Assembly: GCF_019049325.1 (NCBI RefSeq)
Contig: NZ_JAGMUO010000008.1
Location: 1-46,146 of the forward strand
Source: Streptomyces sp. AC512_CC834
GTDB taxonomy: Bacteria; Actinomycetota; Actinomycetes; Streptomycetales; Streptomycetaceae
Reading direction: 5' to 3'
DNA length: 46,146 nt
A model generated the notes under the pieces. That model was not told the DNA's origin. It worked only from the letters and a program-made list of their open reading frames with translations, and did not search any database. Position numbers and translations under genes: made by a program. Positions 1 through 7,861 of the stretch are shown here, in pieces (positions within the stretch are counted from its first letter, which is position 1; the number at the start of each line of letters is the position of its first letter).

Positions 1-263
1 TTCCTCGACAGCTCCACTCCACAACCGGAGGCCTTCGCCGTCCTACAGATTCAGACCGTGTCGTCGCACAAACTCGACCAACCTGGCTGGGCAGTACAAC
101 TAGCCCCACGACCGCCCGAGCCGGTCTCCGGCGGGCCCCGCGACCGCCCGAGCCGGTCTTCGGCCAGCTCCTTGGCCGACCGAGCCGGTCTTCGGGGTGG
201 CTTCTTGGCCGACCGAGTCGGGTGGTGGGTGGGCATAGGGCGGGGGTCCAGGGGGCGGAGCCC
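1..263. other. Left edge without a confident gene; imperfect tandem repeats
   Basis: No reading frame here is convincing. A frame on the + strand entering from the left edge ends at a TAG at 101-103 and could be the last residues of an upstream gene, but nothing in it is recognisable. From about 110 to 221 the sequence is made of imperfect repeats: a unit with the core GAGCCGGTCTTCGG, preceded by GACCG and followed by a TTGGCC end, occurs two to three times (about 110-132, 142-177, 178-210), with a broken fourth start at 211. This looks like non-coding spacer DNA downstream of the channel gene. Confidence 0.4.
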
Positions 264-2243
264 CTACACGTCCGTCCGCTGCCTCGCCCGCCGCCCCAGC
301 AACTCCGCCAACCCTCGCCGCGTCGCCGCCAGCACCACCCGATCCGAGCCCCGCAGGACATACGTGTCGGGCAGTTCCCACACCAACCGGGACTCCCGCG
401 CCCCCTCCGAGTCACCACCACCCGCCCGCTCACCGTCCCAGACCTCGAGCGCCAGCACCCGCCACGCCCCCGCCCGGAACGCCTCCCCGACCGTCCTCCC
501 CTCGAGCTGCGGATGCCCCGCCACCTCCACCGCCGCGAACAGCAGCACCCGCCGCTCGACGGGGATCGCCCCGAGGATCTGGCGGCCCATCATCGCCCCG
601 GCGAACGAGGGCGCCGCCAGGTGCGTCACACTGCGGCTGCGGGTCAGCGCGCGCGGGTGTGCGGCGCGCAGGGTGCGGTACACGGCGGTCGCGAAGTCGT
701 CGTCGTACAGGCGCAGTACGACCCGCATCCGCGACCGTACCGACCGGGCGTACAGCACCGCCTCCAGATTGGTCGTGTCCACGCTGGTCAGGGCGAGCAG
801 CGAGTGCGCGCGGTGGATCTTGGCGGCCTCCAGGACGCCCTCCTGGGTGACGTCCCCGAGTATCACCGGCACGCGCAGCCGATGAGCGGTCGCCATGCCG
901 CGCGCCTCGGGGTCGGCCTCGACGCACACCACGGGGATGTCCATCTCCCGCAGCCGGGTCAGTACACGCGTGCCGATCTTGCCGAGACCGAGCAGGACGA
1001 CATGCCCGCTGAGCCCGCGCGGCGGCTTCCGCAGGGTCGAGGCGCTGCGGAAGGTCCCGAGGGCCTCCAGTACGGCCGCCAGCAGTACCGGCAGCAGCAG
1101 CAACCCGACGAACCCGGAGAGGAGTTGAAGGATCTGACGGCCGATGTCGGCCTTGTGCGCGGGCTCGTTGATGGAGAAGAGATCGAGCAGCGTCACGTAC
1201 GTGGCGTGCAGCGGATGGTCGCCGGTGACCACCATCAGCGCCACCGCGAGCGCGACCACGCACGCCGCCAGACCGGCCAGCGACCACCGCAGCCGCCGCG
1301 AGAACAGTTCGCCGAAGTCGGGTACGCCGGCCCGTCCGGCGGGCAGCGAAGGACCGGAGTACGACACGTGCTCCAGGGCGACGGTGCCGCGCCCGGTGGC
1401 GGCCTCCACCGCCGCCGCGTCGGGCAGCAGTTGCGGCCCCTGCTCGCCGCTCTCCTCCGAACCGTCCGCGCCGGCCGGGTCGTTGCTGGTCGCGGAGAGC
1501 AGTGCGAGGGTGCACAGCCCGGGGTCGGCCACCTCCCCGGGGCGGGGCGGGTCCCGTTCGACCGCGCGCAGCAGCAGACCGTCCGCCTCGACGATCTTGT
1601 TGGTGCCGACGAGCGCGGTGGCCGCCAGCGCGGGCGCGGCGGTGTCGGCGTCGGACAGCACGGTCGTCGACCCCTCGATCCCGTGGGTCCCCCCGGTCCC
1701 GTCGGTTCCCCCGGTCCCGTCGGTCCTGGAGCCCGGGCCGCCGCCGGTCGCCAAGGCGGCACTCTGGTCGAGGAGTTCCTCGATGTGCTGGCCCAGGCGC
1801 CGGTTGTACAGGCGCAGGACCAGCCGCAGACGGGGATTGAGCCGGCGGGCGGTCAGGGCGGCGCGGATGTTGGTCTCGTCGTCGTCGTACACGAGGGCCA
1901 GCGCGGTGGCCCGCTCGACGCCGGAGTCCGCGAGCACGTCCTCGGTCGGCTCGGTGGCCTCCAGTTCACGGACGACGTCGGCCGGTTCACCGTTGCCCGT
2001 GCGGTTGACGGCCGCGTTGACCATGTCGAGGAGCGCCGCCGAGGCCGCGCGGGCCCGTCCGACCACCGGCTGAGGCACCCGGCGCCCGGAGGGCGGGACG
2101 ACGAGTGTGACCTGTTCGCGGTAGACGCCGCGCAGTTCGGCGGCCAGGCGGTGCGCCAGCCCGTCGTCGCCGCACACCACCATGTGCGCGTACGCGTCAC
2201 CCTGCGGAACCTGGTTCGGAACGCTCCCCGTATGAGTCCCCAT
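264..2243 (-). CDS. CASTOR/POLLUX-type putative ion channel with RCK/TrkA-N domains
   Basis: A 659-residue membrane protein of the CASTOR/POLLUX-related family, which pairs a short pore region with cytoplasmic RCK (TrkA-N, nucleotide-binding) domains. Two hydrophobic segments lie in the middle of the protein (one containing VVALAVALMVV, one ILQLLSGFVGLLLLP). They are followed by a Rossmann motif, VVLLGLGKIGTRVL, ending in an acidic VCVEAD. Another nucleotide-binding-like stretch lies at the N-terminus (VVCGDDGLAHRL). I chose the ATG at 2243 because the family-like sequence begins just after it; the frame stays open further upstream, and no strong ribosome site is visible. It probably conducts K+ or another cation across the plasma membrane. 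The two antiporters at 7862 and 9861 fit the same homeostatic role. Ion selectivity cannot be read from the sequence. Confidence 0.8.
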   Translation of the reverse strand: MGTHTGSVPNQVPQGDAYAHMVVCGDDGLAHRLAAELRGVYREQVTLVVPPSGRRVPQPVVGRARAASAALLDMVNAAVNRTGNGEPADVVRELEATEPTEDVLADSGVERATALALVYDDDETNIRAALTARRLNPRLRLVLRLYNRRLGQHIEELLDQSAALATGGGPGSRTDGTGGTDGTGGTHGIEGSTTVLSDADTAAPALAATALVGTNKIVEADGLLLRAVERDPPRPGEVADPGLCTLALLSATSNDPAGADGSEESGEQGPQLLPDAAAVEAATGRGTVALEHVSYSGPSLPAGRAGVPDFGELFSRRLRWSLAGLAACVVALAVALMVVTGDHPLHATYVTLLDLFSINEPAHKADIGRQILQLLSGFVGLLLLPVLLAAVLEALGTFRSASTLRKPPRGLSGHVVLLGLGKIGTRVLTRLREMDIPVVCVEADPEARGMATAHRLRVPVILGDVTQEGVLEAAKIHRAHSLLALTSVDTTNLEAVLYARSVRSRMRVVLRLYDDDFATAVYRTLRAAHPRALTRSRSVTHLAAPSFAGAMMGRQILGAIPVERRVLLFAAVEVAGHPQLEGRTVGEAFRAGAWRVLALEVWDGERAGGGDSEGARESRLVWELPDTYVLRGSDRVVLAATRRGLAELLGRRARQRTDV

Positions 2244-2416
2244 TTGAGAAAGGACAGTACAGGCGGCGGCCGCGGTTCCCGAAGCGCCGAAAGAGATCGA
2301 GGACGGCATTAAAGACGCGTAAAGATTGCCGGAACACGGCAATGACGTGCTAGGGCGCCGCGTGTGACGATTCGTCTTACCGAAGCTCAGCGACGGGCGA
2401 GAGGGGGACGGCACGC

Positions 2417-2926
2417 ATGACCTGGTTTCTCGGGCTGGGTATCACGGGGGTCGTGCTGCTCGCCCTGTCGCTGGTCTTCGACGGACTGCTGGAAGGCGTG
2501 TTCGACGGAGTGCTGGACGGCGTCCTGGAGGGGTGGCTGTCGCTGCCGGTCGTCGCCGGGTTCGTGGCGATGACCGGCTTCGGTGGCGCCATCGCCCTCG
2601 GCACCGGCTGGACCGGACCCGCGGGCGCCGCCGGGGTCGGCGCGGTCGCCGGGGTGGGGGCCGGCTGGCTGACGTACCGCTTCAGCCGTGCGCTGATGCG
2701 CGATCAGACCGCCGTCACGCCCAGCACGAACGACCTGCTCGGCACGTCCGGAAAGGTCGTGACCGCCATCCCGGCGGGCGGCTACGGCGAGGTGCTGCTC
2801 CGGCTCGCCGGCCAGCCGCTGAAGTGTGCGGCGCGCAGCGCGGAGCCGGTGGCGCGGGGCGCCGAGGTGTGGGTCGAGGCGGTGCCGACGGGAACGTCGG
2901 TCGTGGTCCGCCCGGTGGACCGCTGA
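2417..2926 (+). CDS. NfeD-like membrane protein
   Basis: A 169-residue protein with two hydrophobic regions (about residues 4-27 and 43-75) and a C-terminal beta-rich domain of about 60 residues, starting near LLGTSGKVVTAIPAGGYGEV and ending VVVRPVDR. That layout, a short membrane part plus an OB-fold, is the NfeD/YuaF pattern. NfeD-type proteins are commonly encoded next to a flotillin or stomatin and act with it in membrane microdomains. Here the flotillin gene follows 112 bases downstream on the same strand, which supports the call. A GAGGGGGAC ribosome site lies about 7 bases before the ATG. No protease-type NfeD domain is present, so this is the short, non-proteolytic class. Confidence 0.8.
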   Translation: MTWFLGLGITGVVLLALSLVFDGLLEGVFDGVLDGVLEGWLSLPVVAGFVAMTGFGGAIALGTGWTGPAGAAGVGAVAGVGAGWLTYRFSRALMRDQTAVTPSTNDLLGTSGKVVTAIPAGGYGEVLLRLAGQPLKCAARSAEPVARGAEVWVEAVPTGTSVVVRPVDR

Positions 2927-2929
2927 GCT

Positions 2930-3022
2930 TTCTCCCTGTCGTTTCGCTACTTGTTCCAGCTACTTGTTCTTTCTTTCTTCTTTTCCGCTCTGCTTGTTCT
3001 CTCTGTTTGTTCTCTCTGTGTG
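2930..3022 (+). promoter_or_regulatory. Pyrimidine-rich leader before the flotillin gene
   Basis: Nearly all bases here are T or C on the + strand, unlike the surrounding high-GC DNA. It contains two copies of CTACTTGTT and a perfect tandem pair of the 13-mer TTGTTCTCTCTGT (2994-3006 and 3007-3019). It separates the NfeD-like and flotillin genes. It may be an unstructured leader or a protein-binding RNA tract; no terminator stem is visible in it. Confidence 0.4.
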
Positions 3023-3038
3023 ATTCGGGGGCGTTGTC

Positions 3039-4571
3039 ATGAGTCCTGTCGTCATCGCGGTGCTGGGAGTCGTCGTACTCCTGGTGCTGCTCGCTCTGGT
3101 GGTGGTCAGCCGCTACAAGGTGGCCGGTCCGAGCCAGGCCTTCATCGTCACCGGGCGGCGCGGCAAGAAGTCCACCGATCCGGATACGGGCCGTGTGATC
3201 ACCGACAACAGCGGCCAGAAGGTCGTGGTCGGCGGCGGCGTGTTCGTCGTGCCGTTCGTGCAGCAGCGGTTCACGCTCGACCTCTCCTCGCGGCACATCC
3301 CGATCGCCGTGCGCGGCGCGGTCACGCTGCGCGGGGTGAAGGCCAACCTGGAAGGCGTCGCGATCGTCAAGGTCGGCGGCACGGAGGACGCGATCCGCGC
3401 GTCGGCCCAGCGGTTCTTGATGCAGCAGGACGGCATCGTGGGCTTCACCCAGGAAGTGCTGTCCGGCGCGCTGCGCGCGATCGTCGGCCGGATGTCCGTG
3501 GAGGACGTCATCCGGGACCGGGCCGCGTTCGCCGGCCAGGTCGCCGAGGAGGCGGAGGCGAGCCTGTCCGGGCAGGGCCTGGTGCTCGACGCCTTCCAGA
3601 TCCAGGACATCACCACCGAGGGTTCCTACCTGGAGGACCTCGGCCGTCCCGAGGCGGCGCGCGCGAAGCAGGAGGCCGACATCGCGGAGGCGGTGGCCCG
3701 GCGGGCGGCCGAGCAGGCCCGGCTGAAGGCCGAGGAGGAGATCGCGGTCGCGCAGCGGACCCTTTACCTGAAGCAGGCCGAGATCAAGGCCGAGACCGAC
3801 CAGGCCGCGGCCCGCGCCAACGCCTCCGGCCCCCTCGCGGAGGCGGCCCGGCAGCAGGACATCCTCGCCGAGCAGGAGAAGGTCGCCGAGCGGCAGGCCG
3901 CGCTGAAGGACCGCCAGCTCGACACCGAGGTGCGCAAGCCCGCCGACGCCCAGCGGTACGAGGCCGAGCAGGAGGCGGAGGCCCGCCGGGTGGCGCGGGT
4001 GAAGCAGGCGGAGGCCGAGCGGTCCGCCGAGATCGCCGCCGCCCAGGCCGAGGCCGAGCGGGCCCGGCTCACCGGTGAGGGCGAGAAACAGCGGCGTGGC
4101 GCGCTGGCCGAGGCTCACGCCATCGAGGGCCTCAAGCAGGGTGAGGCCGAGCGCTCCCGGCGTGCGGCGATCGCCGAGGCCGTACGGCTGGAGGGCGAGG
4201 CGGAGGCCGCCGCGATCGGTGCCAAGGGCGCGGCCGAGGCCGAGGCGATGCAGAAGAAGGCCGACGCCTTCGACCGGTACGGCGACGCCGCCGTGCTCCA
4301 GATGCTGGTCGAGGTGCTGCCGCAGGTGGTGGCCAAGGCGTCCGAGCCGCTGTCGGCCGTGGACAAGATGACGGTCATCTCGACGGACGGCGCGAGCCGG
4401 CTCTCCCGTACGGTCGCCGACAACGTGGCGCAGGGCATGGAACTGCTCAACTCGACCACGGGTGTGGACCTGGCGTCCCTGCTGAAGGGCATCACGGCCA
4501 AGGACGACTCCACCGAGTCGGCCGAAGCCGTCCCGGACCAGCGCAACGGCAAGGTGGAGATCACGGGCTGA
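3039..4571 (+). CDS. Flotillin family protein (SPFH domain)
   Basis: A 510-residue flotillin/YqiK-like protein. It starts with one membrane segment (residues 1-23, VVIAVLGVVVLLVLLALVVV). An SPFH/band-7 domain follows to about residue 190 (QAFIVTGRRGKK, then SSRHIPIAVRGAVTLRGVKA). From about 200 to 410 it is a long Ala/Glu-rich coiled coil with many EAE and QAE repeats, as in flotillins. Flotillins oligomerise on the inner membrane leaflet and organise membrane microdomains. The start ATG has GGGGGC upstream. It forms an operon with the NfeD-like gene at 2417. The coiled coil is normal for the family; no residue is obviously missing. Confidence 0.9.
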   Translation: MSPVVIAVLGVVVLLVLLALVVVSRYKVAGPSQAFIVTGRRGKKSTDPDTGRVITDNSGQKVVVGGGVFVVPFVQQRFTLDLSSRHIPIAVRGAVTLRGVKANLEGVAIVKVGGTEDAIRASAQRFLMQQDGIVGFTQEVLSGALRAIVGRMSVEDVIRDRAAFAGQVAEEAEASLSGQGLVLDAFQIQDITTEGSYLEDLGRPEAARAKQEADIAEAVARRAAEQARLKAEEEIAVAQRTLYLKQAEIKAETDQAAARANASGPLAEAARQQDILAEQEKVAERQAALKDRQLDTEVRKPADAQRYEAEQEAEARRVARVKQAEAERSAEIAAAQAEAERARLTGEGEKQRRGALAEAHAIEGLKQGEAERSRRAAIAEAVRLEGEAEAAAIGAKGAAEAEAMQKKADAFDRYGDAAVLQMLVEVLPQVVAKASEPLSAVDKMTVISTDGASRLSRTVADNVAQGMELLNSTTGVDLASLLKGITAKDDSTESAEAVPDQRNGKVEITG

Positions 4572-4577
4572 CCCGTG
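4562..4577. terminator. Hairpin between convergent flotillin and PucR genes
   Basis: The arms CACGGG and CCCGTG enclose a 4-base loop that holds the flotillin stop codon. A second small inverted pair, ACCCG/CGGGT, follows within 40 bases. It has no U-tract, so it is a weak, possibly bidirectional terminator. Confidence 0.35.
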
Positions 4578-4625
4578 CAGATCACGGGCCGGCTCCACCG
4601 GTGACCCGCTTGCCGGGTGGCTCGC

Positions 4626-5795
4626 TCAGATCTCCTGGGCGGGCCACCTGAGCAGCCTGGCCCCGATGACCGCGGTCTGCAGCGTGTAGCGGTGCACCGG
4701 ATCGGAGGCGTCGGCCCCGGTCAGTTGGTGGATGCGGTCCAGCCGGTAGGTGAGCGCCCGCACGCTGAGCGTGAGCCGCCGGGCGGCCTCGGCGGCGGTG
4801 CAGCCGGCGTCGAAGTACACCTCCAGGGTCCGCAGCAGCGGCTCGGCACCGCCGCGGGCCTCGCGCAGCGGACCCAGCACGCTCAGCACCAGGTCGGCCA
4901 TCGCCTGCCGGTCCCGGGTGAGGACCGGGTAGACCAGCAGGTCGGCGGCGCGCACCACGGGCTCGTCCAGCTCCAGCCGTTCGGCGAGTTCGAGGGTGCT
5001 GAGCGCCTCCTCGTAGCTGTGCACCACGCCGCCCGCGCCGGACTGGGGGCGCCCGATGGCCACCCTGCCGCCCCCGGTGGCGGCGTACGCCTGCTTGGCG
5101 AAGACGGCGAGGACGTCGTCCTGGTCGCCGGGCGCGATACAGATCAACTGCCCGTTCTTGGTGGTGATCAGGATGCGCCGGTCGCCGAAGCGGGAGATGA
5201 GGGCGGTCTCCACGATCCGGGTGACCGGCGCGGTGTCGTCGTACGCCTCGGGCCCCTCGGCCACCGCGACGGCGTGGCCGCGGGAGAGGACCAGTCCGAA
5301 GCGCTCGGCCCGTTCGGCGAGCCGGCCCAGGTCGCTGCGCCCGTAGAGCAGGTCGTCGATGAACTCCCTTCGCGCGGCCTCCTCCTGGCGTACGGCGAGA
5401 CGCTGCGCGCGTTCGTATCCCTCGGCGAAGGCGTCGACGGCCTGCGCGACGGCGGCGAGCACGCTGTCCGCGTCGCTCGGGCCGAAACCCGAACCCGGGC
5501 CGGAGCTTGAACCCGAGCCCGAGCCCGAGCCGGAGCCGGAGCCGGAGCCGGATACCGCGGCACCGCCGGGCCAGGACGTGCGCGTGGCGTCCAGATGCAG
5601 CCGTACGAGGCTGCGCAGACTGTGCCCCGCCTCGGCGGCCCGCTCGCCGAAGAGCCGCCGTTCCTCCAGCTCGTCACGGGTCAGCCGGCGCCCCGTCCCG
5701 GCGACCCCCGCCAAGATCTCGGCGTATCCGGTCAGATACGTCTCCTGCTGGTCCGTCGGCTGGTCCGTGTGCAGGTCCGTGTGTAGGTCCGTCAC
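4626..5795 (-). CDS. PucR/CdaR-type helix-turn-helix transcriptional regulator
   Basis: A 389-residue regulator. The C-terminal about 60 residues form the PucR-type HTH (LRTLEVYFDAGCTAAEAARRL, then ALTYRLDRIHQLTG), which is characteristic of PucR/CdaR regulators. The middle part (about 180-300) resembles the GGDEF-like region of this family. I chose the GTG at 5795 because a strong GGGGAGG lies 8 bases upstream. The N-terminus has a short DLHT repeat. Residues about 90-110 are a run of alternating Gly and Ser coded by a six-base tandem repeat, probably a flexible linker that varies in length. A palindrome in the promoter suggests autoregulation. The target is unknown; neither the flotillin nor the MOSC gene is a clear candidate. 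Confidence 0.8.
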   Translation of the reverse strand: MTDLHTDLHTDQPTDQQETYLTGYAEILAGVAGTGRRLTRDELEERRLFGERAAEAGHSLRSLVRLHLDATRTSWPGGAAVSGSGSGSGSGSGSGSSSGPGSGFGPSDADSVLAAVAQAVDAFAEGYERAQRLAVRQEEAARREFIDDLLYGRSDLGRLAERAERFGLVLSRGHAVAVAEGPEAYDDTAPVTRIVETALISRFGDRRILITTKNGQLICIAPGDQDDVLAVFAKQAYAATGGGRVAIGRPQSGAGGVVHSYEEALSTLELAERLELDEPVVRAADLLVYPVLTRDRQAMADLVLSVLGPLREARGGAEPLLRTLEVYFDAGCTAAEAARRLTLSVRALTYRLDRIHQLTGADASDPVHRYTLQTAVIGARLLRWPAQEI

Positions 5796-5831
5796 CCCGT
5801 GCCTCCCCTGCCGTTCACGCCCCGTGCGGTG

Positions 5832-5872
5832 TCCGGCAACGTGAGGGTAGTCAACGCTGCCGGAAACCGGCA
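5832..5872 (-). promoter_or_regulatory. Promoter and palindromic operator of the PucR-type gene
   Basis: On the - strand a TTGCCG (-35-like) and a TACCCT (-10-like) are 18 bases apart. The perfect inverted repeat TGCCGG-AAA-CCGGCA (5858-5872) overlaps the -35. A further half site, TCCGGCA, lies at 5832-5838. The position fits an autorepressor site. This is a prediction from sequence only. Confidence 0.4.
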
Positions 5873-5894
5873 ACGCGGAAGGAGGAGTCAGCCG

Positions 5895-6818
5895 CTATCC
5901 TCCCCGGCTCTCCTCCCTGGCCCTCGACGGACCCGGCGGCACTGGCGGCACTGGCGGAACCGGCGGCAACTCGGACTCTCCCCACCGCCCGACGCTCACG
6001 CCGTCCCCGACGCGGATCGGGCCGGGCCGCAGCACGGAGAACTTCGCCCCGAACGCGATGCCTCCCTGGGCGGCCCGGCGGTAGTCGGCGAGGGTGCGCA
6101 GCGGTTCAGGGCCCGCCCGTGTGCCGGACGACTGCTCGACCATGGTCACGGCACAGCGGACGGCGAGCTTCGCGTAGCCCAGTTCGGCCGCTCCGAGGAC
6201 GAGGTGATGGGCGCGGTCCTCGGTGTGGGGCGCGTCCCAGCCGTCGACGACGATGTTCGGGCGGAAGCGGTTCGCCGGCAGCGGGGTCTCGCCGCGCCCG
6301 GCCAGCCTGCGCCCCAGTTCGTCCAGGGTGGCGCGGGAGAGGAGGTGGACGGCGCTGCTGTCGGCGTAGCCGGAGGTGCCCGGCGTCCTGCCGTCCGTCA
6401 CCCGTTCGTGTTCCGGCGGCACGCGGACCAGCCTGCTGGGCGCGCCGAGAAAGTCCGACAGCCACTCGGCCACCGCGTCGCCCTGGTCGATCCCGCGGTA
6501 CGCCGTCCCGAACAGGTCGACGGTCCGCCGCGCCCCGGTCGTGTCGACCTCGACGTCGATCCGGCTGTCGCCCTCGTGGGTACGGGTACGGGTACGGGTG
6601 CGGGCGTGCAGGGTGAGCAGCCCGCCGTCGGCACGGACCTCCGGCCGGATCACGGCCAGCCGCGGATCGCGCCGCTGGGTACGGAAGACGCCCTGGTCGC
6701 TGACGACCATGAAGCTGCGGTCGTGCGCGAGACCTGCGGGCGTCAGCATCGCCTCGCGCACCTGGACACCGGCGCACCCCTTGACGGGGTAGTACGTCAG
6801 CTCGACGACGCGGGCCAT
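5895..6818 (-). CDS. MOSC domain-containing protein
   Basis: A 307-residue protein with the MOSC N-terminal beta-barrel (VVELTYYPVKGCAGV at the start; AHDRSFMVV about residue 30) and then the MOSC domain. The domain shows the family pattern LPANRFRPNIVVDG, and a single Cys lies in the RCAVT segment. MOSC proteins relate to the C-terminal domain of molybdenum cofactor sulfurase and to YcbX/mARC-type molybdoenzymes. In YcbX-like proteins the conserved Cys ligates Mo, and they detoxify N-hydroxylated compounds. The start ATG at 6818 lies 8 bases after the stop of the zinc-ribbon gene, so the two are probably co-transcribed. A run of alternating Arg/Thr (about residue 74) comes from a GGGTAC tandem repeat at 6585-6605. 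The C-terminal tail is a Pro-Val-Pro repeat. Confidence 0.8.
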   Translation of the reverse strand: MARVVELTYYPVKGCAGVQVREAMLTPAGLAHDRSFMVVSDQGVFRTQRRDPRLAVIRPEVRADGGLLTLHARTRTRTRTHEGDSRIDVEVDTTGARRTVDLFGTAYRGIDQGDAVAEWLSDFLGAPSRLVRVPPEHERVTDGRTPGTSGYADSSAVHLLSRATLDELGRRLAGRGETPLPANRFRPNIVVDGWDAPHTEDRAHHLVLGAAELGYAKLAVRCAVTMVEQSSGTRAGPEPLRTLADYRRAAQGGIAFGAKFSVLRPGPIRVGDGVSVGRWGESELPPVPPVPPVPPGPSRAREESRGG

Positions 6819-6826
6819 CGCCCGCG

Positions 6827-7159
6827 TCACGGCCGCTGGTGCGGCGGCTGCTGCTGCGACTGCCCGTACGCCTGGCCTCCGGGCCCGCCGGGTCCGCCAA
6901 GGCCCCCCTGTCCGCCCTGTCCGCCGGCGTTCTGAGACTGGAGCTGCTCCGCCTGTTCCTTGGTCACCTGCTGCTCGGCGCCGCAAAAGGTGCACTGCGT
7001 CGCGTACTTAGTGGAGAACGGGAACAGCGGTACGAAGAACAGCGTGAACTTCGTGACGCGCTTCCTGAGTGTGTGCGCGGAGGGGTTGCCGCACTGGCCG
7101 CACACCAGCGTCAGTATCGCGAGCTGGTAGAGGTATCCCTTGGTGCCGAAGATGATCAC
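6827..7159 (-). CDS. Small zinc-ribbon protein
   Basis: A 110-residue protein starting at the GTG at 7159, with GGAAGGA 9 bases upstream. It begins VIIFGTKGYLYQLA. A first CxxC (CGQCG) and a second CxxC (CTFCGAEQ) about 35 residues later make a zinc ribbon. Between them is a hydrophobic TKFTLFFVPLFPFSTKYA segment that may sit in or on the membrane. The C-terminal 40 residues are Gly/Gln-rich and low in complexity. Proteins of this type are widespread in streptomycetes and have no assigned function. It is the first gene of a probable two-gene unit with the MOSC gene. Confidence 0.75.
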   Translation of the reverse strand: MIIFGTKGYLYQLAILTLVCGQCGNPSAHTLRKRVTKFTLFFVPLFPFSTKYATQCTFCGAEQQVTKEQAEQLQSQNAGGQGGQGGLGGPGGPGGQAYGQSQQQPPHQRP

Positions 7160-7507
7160 GAGCTGGGTCCTTCCCGGTCGGCCCCCGCGAGCATCGCGGG
7201 ACATGCGGATCTTCTCCCAGATTGCGCCGGGAAGGGCCCCGGATGCCACTGGCGGCCCTACAGGTCCGTACAGGTCCGTCTCCGCCGCATTTGGGCTCTG
7301 CCCCGGATGGCGGGCCGGTGCCGGTGAAGGAGAGGCTGGAGGCACGCCCCCTTCCTTCCTTTCCTGCCCTTCCTGCCTTTCCTGCGGATCAGACGTCTCC
7401 GCGCCACACCCGGCCCTCCCGGGCCACCTGACCACCTACGGAGAGCACATGGCCCGCCCCACTGACCGCGTCGCCCGCCCAGGGCCCCGCGTCGGGAGGA
7501 GGACACC
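7160..7507. other. Divergent intergenic region with short repeats
   Basis: This region of about 350 bases separates the leftward zinc-ribbon gene from the rightward DUF3040 gene and should hold both promoters. Two features stand out. ACAGGTCCGT occurs twice in tandem (7260-7269, 7270-7279). A pyrimidine tract of CCTTCC/CCTGCC units lies at about 7338-7384. No RNA gene or convincing small ORF is seen. Confidence 0.4.
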
Positions 7508-7798
7508 ATGCCCGTACCCGATGACCACAGGCTCGGCGAGATCGAGTCCCGGCTGCACCACGAGGATCCCCGGTTCGCCCGGGCCTTCGCCGACGGCCGT
7601 CCCCGCCGGCCACGCGAGTACCGCTACCGCCGCGCCTGGCTGCTGCTCGCCGCCGCGCTGGGCGCGCTGGCCACCGGCATGTTCCTGGCCCACGGGCTGC
7701 TCATCGCCGCCGGGCTGGTCTTCGCCGGCGTGGCCGGTGAGCTGTTCGACCCGCACCGACGCGAGCGCCGGACCCGATGGCCGCCATCCGGGACCTGA
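7508..7798 (+). CDS. DUF3040-like small membrane protein
   Basis: A 96-residue protein. The N-terminal segment (HRLGEIESRLHHEDPRFARAF) is a charged helix like that of DUF3040 proteins, which typically have an E-x-E-x-x-L-x-x-x-DP pattern. Two adjacent transmembrane helices follow (about residues 44-78), with a short Arg-rich tail. A GGAGGAGGACACC ribosome site precedes the ATG. Its function is unknown. It lies 63 bases before the antiporter gene on the same strand, so both are probably in one transcript. Confidence 0.75.
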   Translation: MPVPDDHRLGEIESRLHHEDPRFARAFADGRPRRPREYRYRRAWLLLAAALGALATGMFLAHGLLIAAGLVFAGVAGELFDPHRRERRTRWPPSGT

Positions 7799-7861
7799 CC
7801 GGCGGCGTACCGGCCACGCCGGCCGCCGTCCGGTCGCCGCGAACGGCACGGAGCCCGGTCG

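Noticed and set aside
222..2312. A 696-residue open frame on the + strand opposite the ion channel gene
   Set aside because: It is an antisense shadow of a high-GC gene: Gln/Arg/Gly-rich, no domain, while the - strand frame has clear RCK motifs. The same holds for the long frames opposite 2715-4598, 7436-9394 and 9462-11180.
2951..3040. A hydrophobic stretch resembling a signal peptide before the flotillin gene
   Set aside because: It comes from translating the pyrimidine tract; the frame then runs out of frame through the flotillin gene with no codon bias.
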